From assembly GCA_031254835.1 (NCBI GenBank), contig JAIRTQ010000076.1:1-6042 (forward strand): 6,042 nucleotides of DNA, written 5' to 3'. Below are positions 1 through 5,102 of the stretch, in pieces. Origin of the DNA: Puniceicoccales bacterium. Lineage in GTDB: Bacteria > Verrucomicrobiota > Verrucomicrobiia > Opitutales > JAIRLM01. Numbering within the stretch: the first letter of the stretch is position 1; each line of letters opens with the position of its first letter. The position numbers and the translations under genes were made by a program. The notes beneath the pieces are model-generated. The model was not told the DNA's origin and did not search any database. It saw only the letters and a program-made list of their open reading frames with translations.

Positions 1-588
1 TTGATTTGTGAAAAGGCAGACGGCCCGACTTTTGGCGGCCGAGGCGGTAAGTCGTCGCATGGCCTGCCCCATAAGTCGCGCCTGCGCACCGACTACCACA
101 TCTCCTAGCTGTCCATCCAGTTCCACCCGTGTCGCCAGCGCGGCAACGGAGTCCACCACCACCAAATCGACGGCGCCGGAGCGCAGCAGATTTTCCGCGA
201 TCCGCAGGGCCATTTCTCCGCTTTCCGGCTGGGAAACGAGCAAATCTTCCAGTTGGACGCCGACCGTGCGGGCATAGGAAGGGTCCAGCGCATGCTCCAC
301 GTCGATGAAGGCGGCCGTTCCGCCATTTTTTTGGACGGCGGCTATGCAGCTCAGACAAAAGGTTGTTTTCCCGGAAGATTCCGGCCCAAAAATTTCGCAG
401 ATGCGGCCCCGCGGCAGTCCGCCCACGCCCAGCGTTCGGTCGATGGCTGCCGAACCGGTGGAAATGACTTCGACGGCCATGTGTTCCGCGTCCCTCAGGC
501 GCATGAGGGAACCTTCCCCATACTGCCTATTAATTTCTTTTAAAATTTTGGCGATTTCTTCTCGCTTTTCGTCCATTCCGCTTGCCAT
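1..588 (-). CDS. recA: RecA recombinase, N-terminal 196 residues (3' end cut by window edge)
   Basis: RecA is the ATP-dependent strand-exchange protein of homologous recombination and the co-protease that triggers LexA self-cleavage in the cytoplasm. The frame stays open from position 588 to base 1 (196 codons, no stop), so the C-terminal part lies outside the window. Visible motifs are Walker A GPESSGKT (residues 68-75), the catalytic-Glu segment FIDVEHALDP (Glu98), Walker B LVVVDSVAAL (142-151), the L1 region GDVVVGAQARLMGQAMRRL (about 162-180) and FTNQ (193-196), which comes just before loop L2. The ATG at 588 gives MASGMDEK and an in-frame TAG lies at 612-610. A second ATG at 576 would give MDEKREEI and has a weak GCGGA before it, so either start is possible. 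It lies 143 bases downstream of pfk on the same strand, behind a terminator-like element, so it is probably transcribed separately. Family assignment is very sure. Confidence 0.97.
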   Translation of the reverse strand, partial: MASGMDEKREEIAKILKEINRQYGEGSLMRLRDAEHMAVEVISTGSAAIDRTLGVGGLPRGRICEIFGPESSGKTTFCLSCIAAVQKNGGTAAFIDVEHALDPSYARTVGVQLEDLLVSQPESGEMALRIAENLLRSGAVDLVVVDSVAALATRVELDGQLGDVVVGAQARLMGQAMRRLTASAAKSRAVCLFTNQ

Positions 589-607
589 AGGCTTGAAATG
601 ATGTGGA

Positions 608-642
608 CCCTAAGCGGGTCAACAGAGATCTCTCACTTAGGG
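608..642. promoter_or_regulatory. Inverted repeat CCCTAAG/CTTAGGG upstream of recA
   Basis: A perfect 7-base inverted repeat, CCCTAAG (608-614) and CTTAGGG (636-642), encloses a perfect 10-base palindrome AGAGATCTCT (624-633). A second overlapping repeat, GACCC (606-610) with GGGTC (616-620), uses part of the left arm. On the minus strand a TTGACC hexamer (about 622-617) lies inside the element, but no good -10 box follows at 16-18 bases. The position 20-54 bases before the recA ATG suits an operator or leader hairpin. It does not match the E. coli CTGT-N8-ACAG LexA box or the Gram-positive CGAAC-N4-GTTCG box. The repeats are seen in the sequence; the regulatory role is inference. Confidence 0.35.
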
Positions 643-683
643 CCGATTGTCATGCTAAGAAGAACGGAACTATCGACATTTTC

Positions 684-706
684 TAAAAAAAGACCGAAAG
701 CCGGCC
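684..706 (-). terminator. Short intrinsic-terminator-like element after pfk
   Basis: Read on the minus strand, GGCCG (706-702), loop GCTTT and CGGTC (696-692) form a 5-bp stem with one G-T pair. An uninterrupted run of seven T (691-685) follows immediately. It begins 26 bases past the pfk stop codon and ends before the recA upstream repeat, which fits termination of the pfk transcript. The stem is short, so efficiency is uncertain. Confidence 0.55.
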
Positions 707-731
707 ATAGCAGCGGCAGGGAAAGAATGTC

Positions 732-2009
732 TCATTCGTTGCCGGCCGTTCCCCGCTGAAAGAGAAGTTCCTCCGCTCGTTTAGCTCCCTCCAGGTGGAC
801 GTATTCGGGAATTCCACCTTTAAAAGGCACTTCCACTTCTCCCTGTATGAGGGGCGATATGTAGCGAAAGAAATTGCTAGAAATCATAGAGCCGCTCTCA
901 TCGATCCACGTGGCGGGGAATTCCTTTACCTTGCCGGCCACTTCGTCCAGCGACACTAGGCCGTAGGATACGGCGTAGGGGGAGTCGCCCTCGCGCACGA
1001 TGGTAACCATTTTCCCAGTTTCGCCCTCAACGGCTGCTTTTACGGCCCGTAGGCCGCACTGGTAGGCCTCATCACTATCCCGCAGAGAGCTGCAGTGGGC
1101 TGCGCTCCGCTGAGAAATGCCCAGCTTGGTGGTACGCGCTTTGATTTTTAAATGCTGTTCCACAAGGAATTGTAGGTGCTCCGCGGCGCCGCCCAACTCC
1201 GTCCGCCCTAGCGGGTCCTTGATGCCGCTCGTACGCACGTATTCGCCGGCCTGATTGCGGATTCCCTCCGATACTACGACCAGGCAGTAGCGATTGTGTT
1301 CAAGTACCTTTTGCACGGCTGCAATGAATTCGTGATCGTGGAATGGGCGCTCCGGGATGTAGATCAAATGGGGCGCATCGAAGGGCGTGCCCATGTGGCG
1401 AGCCAGCACGGAGCCGGCGGCGATCCAGCCAGCGTCTCGGCCCATAACCTCCACGATGGAAACAAGATCAAAATCACCCATGGACTGGTCGTCGATGGCG
1501 ATTTCCCGCGCCGTGGTGGCCACGTACTTTACCACGCTGCCGTAGCCGGGGGCGTGATCCGTAACGGCCAGATCGTTGTCAATGGTCTTCGGCACGCCGA
1601 TGGTGCGCATTTCGTAGCCGGTTTTTTTTGCGTGTTTGTCGATCTCGCCGGCAACGTATTGGGATCCATTTCCCCCTATGTAGATAAAGTAGCGAATATT
1701 ACGTTCGGCAAATATGCGAAAGAGGCCGTCCAGATCCGACGGTTGAAAGTGACAACGGCAACTACCCAGGGCGGACCCGGGTGTGTGGCGAAGTCCTCGG
1801 ATGACGTGCTGGGACTCCTCAGCCAAGTCGATGAAATTTCCGCCCAACATCCCCCTAAGCCCATAGGCGGCACCGTAAATTTCCTCGATGGCGGGGTGAT
1901 TCAGTGCCTCCTGTATGACCCCCGCCAGTGTGGAATTGATCACCACCGTCGGCCCGCCAGATTGTGCCACCAGCAGATTGCCGCAAAAATCCCCTTCTCC
2001 CTCGCCCAT
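732..2009 (-). CDS. 6-phosphofructokinase (PPi-type family, donor uncertain)
   Basis: The 425-residue product belongs to the phosphofructokinase family (PF00365), which phosphorylates fructose 6-phosphate to fructose 1,6-bisphosphate in glycolysis. Numbering from the ATG at 2009, motifs are SGGPTVVIN (17-25), GGNGS (112-116), PKTIDND (140-146) with the catalytic Asp, EVMGRDAGW (187-195), PERPF (219-223), SEGI (247-250) and a QRSA segment near 300. The branch with SGGPTxVIN and PKTIDND usually uses pyrophosphate (EC 2.7.1.90). The Lys in PKTIDND supports that, but the Gly in GGNGS (PPi enzymes normally have Asp there) points toward ATP, so the donor is left open. The frame extends back to a TTG at 2057, but those 16 extra residues resemble no family N-terminus and run through a hairpin, so the ATG is preferred. 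Only a weak GCGAG precedes it. It lies between tyrS and recA on the same strand. Confidence 0.92.
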   Translation of the reverse strand: MGEGEGDFCGNLLVAQSGGPTVVINSTLAGVIQEALNHPAIEEIYGAAYGLRGMLGGNFIDLAEESQHVIRGLRHTPGSALGSCRCHFQPSDLDGLFRIFAERNIRYFIYIGGNGSQYVAGEIDKHAKKTGYEMRTIGVPKTIDNDLAVTDHAPGYGSVVKYVATTAREIAIDDQSMGDFDLVSIVEVMGRDAGWIAAGSVLARHMGTPFDAPHLIYIPERPFHDHEFIAAVQKVLEHNRYCLVVVSEGIRNQAGEYVRTSGIKDPLGRTELGGAAEHLQFLVEQHLKIKARTTKLGISQRSAAHCSSLRDSDEAYQCGLRAVKAAVEGETGKMVTIVREGDSPYAVSYGLVSLDEVAGKVKEFPATWIDESGSMISSNFFRYISPLIQGEVEVPFKGGIPEYVHLEGAKRAEELLFQRGTAGNE

Positions 2010-2050
2010 GGTTCTCGCGCTTACTAAAAAAGACGGGCGGGAGAAAGTAA

Positions 2051-2071
2051 ACCCCAAATGGGGGTCTTTTT
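2051..2071 (+). terminator. Terminator-like hairpin in the pfk leader (plus-strand orientation)
   Basis: On the plus strand ACCCC (2051-2055), loop AAATG and GGGGT (2061-2065) form a 5-bp stem followed by CTTTTT (2066-2071). This has the form of an intrinsic terminator, but no plus-strand gene lies upstream of it. On the minus strand the same hairpin falls in the pfk leader, about 40 bases before the ATG, and a run of six T (2031-2026) follows it 20 bases later. It could block antisense transcription or act as a leader hairpin for pfk. Both roles are inference. Confidence 0.35.
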
Positions 2072-2119
2072 GTTCGCTGATTTATGGGGTGTTTCGGTAC
2101 GCATCGCTACCAAAAAATA

Positions 2120-2148
2120 ACAATATCGCCACAAAAGCCAGCCTGCAA
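2120..2148 (-). promoter_or_regulatory. Weak candidate sigma-70-like promoter for pfk
   Basis: On the minus strand TTGCAG (2148-2143) and TATTGT (2125-2120) are separated by 17 bases. They match the -35 and -10 consensus at about 3 and 4 of 6 positions. A start near 2113 would leave a leader of about 100 bases before the ATG at 2009. Two copies of GCCAGCC (2137-2143 and 2155-2161) flank or overlap the -35 region. The rest of the 203-base tyrS-pfk gap holds no gene, and I see no clear tyrS terminator in it. Promoter rules in this lineage are unknown to me, so this is only a candidate. Confidence 0.22.
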
Positions 2149-2212
2149 AGGGTTGCCAGCCGTGCGGCCGACTGCGCCATGGGCAATGCGCGCAATGAAG
2201 AAAGGTGCGCTG

Positions 2213-3379
2213 CTAGGATAGTTGAAAAAATTGCCGTCGGCCCACCTGTAGCACGGAGCCGCGGTCCTTTTCTTCAATTTTTTGGCCCGACTCCAGGCGC
2301 CGACCGCCGATCCGCAGGGCGCCCTGCTCCCACAGCCGGCGAATCTCTTTTTTGCTGGGGAATTTCCCAGAGGCGAAGAGCAGCTCCACGGGATCGGTGG
2401 GGGTGGATTCGAGGGTTATTGCATCCATCTCCTCCGGCAGCCCACGATCCGAAAAAACGTTTTCGAAGCGCTGCCGTTCCGCCGCGGCGGCCGCCGCGCC
2501 GTGAAAAATTTCGACAATCGCGGCGGCCAGTCGCTTTTTGGCCTCCATGGGGTGCAGCGCTTGCAGTGCAGCAATTTCTTCTTCGTCATGGCCCAACAGC
2601 AGCCGGCAATAGGACTCCATGGCGCCATCCGGCAGGGACATGATTTTCCCGAACATATCCGTGGCGGAATCGTTAAATGCGATGTAGTTGTCATAGCTTT
2701 TAGACATTTTGCGGACGCCGTCTAGCCCGATCAGCAGCGGCATGCAGAGGACCGCCTGCCCGCTTTCGCCCCGACTTTTTTGGAGCGTTCGCCCAACCAA
2801 CATGTTGAATAGCTGATCGCTGCCGCCCAGCTCCACGTCGGCGCCCAGCATGAGGGAATCGTAGCCCTGAAGGAGCGGATAGAGAAATTCTACCAGCGAG
2901 ATGGGCGTGCCGGCGCCGTGCCGTTTGGCGAAGTCTTCCCGCTCCAGCAACTGCGCGACGGTCATTTCCCTAGTCAGCAGGAGCGCGTCAGCGAAAGACA
3001 TCTTAGAGAACCATTCGCCGTTGCGGCGCACTTCCGTTTTGTCGGGATCCAAGATTTTAAATGCCTGCTCTAGATAGGTTTTTGAGTTATTTTCGATCTG
3101 CTCGGCCGTGAGAACGGGTCGCGTTTCCGAGCGGCCGCTGGGGTCGCCGATCGTGGTGGTAAAATCGCCGATCAGGAAAACGGTCCGATGGCCCATATCC
3201 TGGAATTGCCGCATTTTGCGGAAAACCACCATATGGCCCAGGGTGAGGTCGGGCCGGGTCGGATCGACGCCCAACTTGACCGTCAGCGTCTTCCCTTTCG
3301 ACAGCTTGCGTCCAACGCCATCTCGCCCGATGGCCTCCTGTGCGCCAGAAAAAAGGATCGCTAGGGGATCAACGGTCAT
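2213..3379 (-). CDS. tyrS: Tyrosyl-tRNA synthetase
   Basis: This class I aminoacyl-tRNA synthetase joins tyrosine to tRNA-Tyr in the cytoplasm (EC 6.1.1.1). From the ATG at 3379 the product has 388 residues. In order it shows VKLGVDPTRPDLTLGH with the HIGH-type signature (about 34-49), FLIGDFTTTIGDPSGRS (68-84), YPLLQGYDSLML (167-178), the tyrosine-pocket segment VELGGSDQLFN (182-192), the KMSKS loop (224-228) followed by YDN, and a C-terminal S4-type RNA-binding domain (about 340-385). The order and spacing fit the TyrRS subgroup with about 400 residues. An upstream in-frame TTG at 3451 would add 24 residues (MLRKWPGG...) with no family likeness, so the ATG is chosen although no Shine-Dalgarno motif precedes it. 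It is divergent from miaB, with 113 bases between their starts, and 203 bases upstream of pfk. Function is very sure. Confidence 0.96.
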   Translation of the reverse strand: MTVDPLAILFSGAQEAIGRDGVGRKLSKGKTLTVKLGVDPTRPDLTLGHMVVFRKMRQFQDMGHRTVFLIGDFTTTIGDPSGRSETRPVLTAEQIENNSKTYLEQAFKILDPDKTEVRRNGEWFSKMSFADALLLTREMTVAQLLEREDFAKRHGAGTPISLVEFLYPLLQGYDSLMLGADVELGGSDQLFNMLVGRTLQKSRGESGQAVLCMPLLIGLDGVRKMSKSYDNYIAFNDSATDMFGKIMSLPDGAMESYCRLLLGHDEEEIAALQALHPMEAKKRLAAAIVEIFHGAAAAAAERQRFENVFSDRGLPEEMDAITLESTPTDPVELLFASGKFPSKKEIRRLWEQGALRIGGRRLESGQKIEEKDRGSVLQVGRRQFFQLS

Positions 3380-3492
3380 GGATGGGGCCTGTCTAGGCGC
3401 CAACGACGCTCTGCCAAGGAAATACAGCCCACCTGGCCATTTTCGCAGCAAGGGAGGTTGCCAAGAGAAAAAAACAGCCCCATGTCCGTCCC
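3380..3492. promoter_or_regulatory. Divergent intergenic region between tyrS and miaB
   Basis: Transcripts for tyrS (leftward) and miaB (rightward) should both begin in or near these 113 bases. For tyrS, the minus strand has TTGGCA (5 of 6 to the -35 consensus) and, 16 bases on, TAGACA (3 of 6). That would start transcription only a few bases before the ATG, giving an almost leaderless mRNA. For miaB I see no convincing -10 box. A strong AGGGAGG (3451-3457) lies on the plus strand but 35 bases before the miaB ATG, too far to serve it. Only the gene arrangement is firm; the boxes are weak. Confidence 0.3.
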
Positions 3493-4812
3493 ATGGGCCG
3501 CTCCGTCTACATTGTCACTTTCGGCTGTCAGATGAATTGCCGCGATTCGGAGACCATGGCGGCGGCGTTAGAGGACGGCGGCTATCAGATTGTCTCAGAA
3601 AGAGAGGCGGATGCCATCGTCATTAACAGCTGCAGCGTACGGGAAGAGGCGGAACGGAAAGCCGTCAATGGGCTGCGGAGGGCAGTGGCAAGAAAAAAAA
3701 ATAGGCCCGATTTTTTAGTGGGCGTGGCCGGCTGCATGGCCCAGCGACTTGGCGGAGAGCTCCTTCAGCTGGTTCCTGGACTCGACTTTGTCTTGGGCAC
3801 GGGAAATTTTCACCGGGTCGCGGAAGCCCTGGATCGGGCGGAGAGCGGAGAGGGTCCCCTGCTGCTGCTAAGTGACGGCGGTCCCTACGGCTACGGCGGG
3901 CGGCGGCGGAAAATTTTTCGACCTACGGCCCACGTTTCCATCACAACCGGCTGCCCCATGCGCTGCAGCTATTGCATCGTGCCTAAGGTGCGTGGCCTAT
4001 TGCGCAGCAGGCCGATGGGAGATATTTTGGCGGAAATTGCGGCGCTTGCGGATGAGGGCACAAAGGAGGTCGTCCTGCTTGGGCAAATTGTTAACCGCTA
4101 CGGCTTTCGTGAATTCCCGACGCTAAATGGGAAAAGCCCTTTCGTCCAGCTGCTGGAAAAGGTCCACGAGATCAACGGCATCGAGCGCATTCGTTTCCTG
4201 TCTCCGCATCCCTGCGGCTTTCGGGAGGACCTGCTGAATTGTTTCCTTCGTCTACCTAAACTCTGCCGCGGCATCCACTTACCAATTCAAAGCGGGTCGG
4301 ACCGAATTCTGCGCGCCATGGGTCGCGGCTACGGGCGAGAGAGCGCTTTGTCGATCCTACGTTGGCTGAGAGAGATGATGCCGGATTGCGCCCTGTCCAC
4401 GGACCTGATCGTGGGCTTCCCCGGCGAAAGCGAAGAAGATTTTCAAAAAACGGAAAAACTCTTTGACGAGATCGATTTCGATATGGCCTACCTCTTTAAA
4501 TTCAGCCCGCGGGATGGCACGGCTGCGGCCCAGCTGCCCGGCCAGCTATCGGAAGAGCTAGTTGTGGAAAGGCACCGGCGTCTGCTGGCCCGACTGGCCG
4601 TGACATCCCTCCGCCGCAACGAGTTATTTATTGGCACGGTCCAATTCGTCCTCGCCGAGGGACCGTCCCGGAAAGATCGTGTCGTGCTGGTGGGCCATAC
4701 GCAGCAGGGCAAAAAGATCTTCTTTCGCGCGCCGCAGGAAGTGGTTGGCTCCATCGTGCCCGTCGCCGTCACCGGCGCCTCCGTGGCCGCTCTCACGGGG
4801 GAACTTGCTTAA
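3493..4812 (+). CDS. miaB: tRNA-2-methylthio-N6-dimethylallyladenosine synthase (MiaB)
   Basis: MiaB is a radical SAM methylthiotransferase that converts i6A37 to ms2i6A37 in tRNAs reading UNN codons (EC 2.8.4.3). The 439-residue product shows the full layout: an N-terminal UPF0004 domain with auxiliary-cluster cysteines Cys12 (TFGCQMN), Cys47 (NSCSVR) and Cys81 (AGCMAQ), a radical SAM motif GCPMRCSYC with Cys154, Cys158 and Cys161, the core segments HLPIQSGSD (262-270) and STDLIVGFPGE (302-312), and a C-terminal TRAM RNA-binding domain (about 375-437). TFGCQMN points to MiaB rather than MtaB or RimO. The segment normally close to GQNVNSYG reads GQIVNRYG here (197-204). The ATG at 3493 places TFGCQMN at the usual distance, but no Shine-Dalgarno motif lies within 20 bases. 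Downstream, 69 bases separate it from a tRNA-Leu(UAA), a likely substrate. Confidence 0.95.
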   Translation: MGRSVYIVTFGCQMNCRDSETMAAALEDGGYQIVSEREADAIVINSCSVREEAERKAVNGLRRAVARKKNRPDFLVGVAGCMAQRLGGELLQLVPGLDFVLGTGNFHRVAEALDRAESGEGPLLLLSDGGPYGYGGRRRKIFRPTAHVSITTGCPMRCSYCIVPKVRGLLRSRPMGDILAEIAALADEGTKEVVLLGQIVNRYGFREFPTLNGKSPFVQLLEKVHEINGIERIRFLSPHPCGFREDLLNCFLRLPKLCRGIHLPIQSGSDRILRAMGRGYGRESALSILRWLREMMPDCALSTDLIVGFPGESEEDFQKTEKLFDEIDFDMAYLFKFSPRDGTAAAQLPGQLSEELVVERHRRLLARLAVTSLRRNELFIGTVQFVLAEGPSRKDRVVLVGHTQQGKKIFFRAPQEVVGSIVPVAVTGASVAALTGELA

Positions 4813-4828
4813 GGCGAGGATGGGCCGT

Positions 4829-4851
4829 CCGACGCATTTCGCTTGCGTCGG
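4829..4851 (+). other. Perfect 8-bp hairpin between miaB and tRNA-Leu
   Basis: CCGACGCA (4829-4836) and TGCGTCGG (4844-4851) form a perfect 8-bp stem with loop TTTCGCT. It begins 17 bases after the miaB stop. No T run follows directly; the nearest is TTTT about 12 bases on (4863-4866), so it is not a standard intrinsic terminator. It may protect the miaB 3' end, mark a processing point before the tRNA, or terminate weakly. An AATAAT (4858-4863) just beyond it resembles a -10 box for the tRNA but has no matching -35 box. Confidence 0.45.
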
Positions 4852-4881
4852 CGGCGGAATAATTTTCTCTCCGTCCGGAAG

Positions 4882-4963
4882 GCCCGAGTGGCGGAATGGT
4901 AGACGCTGAGGACTTAAAATCCTTTGGCCGTAGGCCGTAGGGGTTCGAGTCCCCTCCCGGGCA
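4882..4963 (+). tRNA. tRNA-Leu (anticodon UAA)
   Basis: This folds as a class II tRNA. The acceptor arms are 4882-4888 and 4956-4962, with one A-C mismatch (4887/4957). The D-stem is GCG/CGC (4891-4893/4904-4906) with GG at 4898-4899. The anticodon stem is GAGGA/TCCTT (4908-4912/4920-4924) around loop CTTAAAA, giving anticodon TAA at 4915-4917. A long variable arm GGCC-GTA-GGCC (4926-4936) identifies the leucine type, and the T-arm AGGGG-TTCGAGT-CCCCT (4939-4955) is perfect. The discriminator is A4963, as expected for tRNA-Leu. The next bases are CCG, so the CCA tail is not fully encoded and must be added after transcription. It decodes UUA (and UUG by wobble). A36-A37-A38 is the MiaA/MiaB recognition sequence. 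Confidence 0.95.
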
Positions 4964-4991
4964 CCGCGCTGTCGGCCAGGCGATAAGGCCA

Positions 4992-5059
4992 TTGCGGAAG
5001 GATTTTTCGTGGCCGCCAGCTTCCTGCGGAAGGCCATCCTTCGCGGGAAATTGCCGCAA
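4992..5059 (+). other. Nested complementary segments in the tRNA-Leu/tkt spacer (possible structured leader)
   Basis: Four pairs of complementary segments nest without crossing: TTGCGG (4992-4997) with CCGCAA (5054-5059), AAGGAT (4998-5003) with ATCCTT (5036-5041), GGCC (5011-5014) with GGCC (5032-5035), and TTCC (5021-5024) with GGAA (5028-5031) around loop TGC. The three inner stems are stacked on the 3' side, with bulges of 7 and 6 bases on the 5' side. A direct repeat TGCGGAAGG (4993-5001 and 5025-5033) allows alternative pairings. It ends 43 bases before the first possible transketolase ATG. It matches no riboswitch class I recognise. It could be a leader RNA, part of the tRNA 3' trailer, or chance. 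Confidence 0.3.
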
Positions 5060-5102
5060 ACTTTTGTGCTGACAATGGTTTCGGGCGGGCTACCATGGGC
5101 TG

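Noticed and set aside
655..675. GTTCCGTTC on the minus strand as part of a GTTC-N7-GTTC type LexA site before recA.
   Set aside because: The two GTTC units are one base apart, not seven, so it does not fit that motif.
1296..2027. A 243-codon open frame on the plus strand inside the pfk region.
   Set aside because: It is antisense to a clearly conserved phosphofructokinase, shows no recognisable domain, and long antisense frames are expected in GC-rich coding DNA.
1915..2643. A 242-codon plus-strand open frame spanning the pfk-tyrS gap and the end of tyrS.
   Set aside because: It runs across two minus-strand genes and their spacer. Its product is rich in Pro, Arg and Ala and resembles no family.
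3482..3535. A 17-codon frame starting at ATG 3482 and overlapping the miaB start, as a possible leader peptide.
   Set aside because: It has no Shine-Dalgarno motif at a usual distance, and its sequence follows from the miaB codons in another frame.
3108..3626. A 172-codon plus-strand open frame crossing the tyrS start, the spacer and the miaB start.
   Set aside because: It is antisense to tyrS and out of frame with miaB, both of which are secure, and its product has no motif.
4974..5007. GGCC (4974-4977) and GGCC (4987-4990) followed by TTTTT at 5003-5007 as a terminator for tRNA-Leu.
   Set aside because: The stem is only 4 bp and the T run is 12 bases beyond it, so it does not have the form of an intrinsic terminator.
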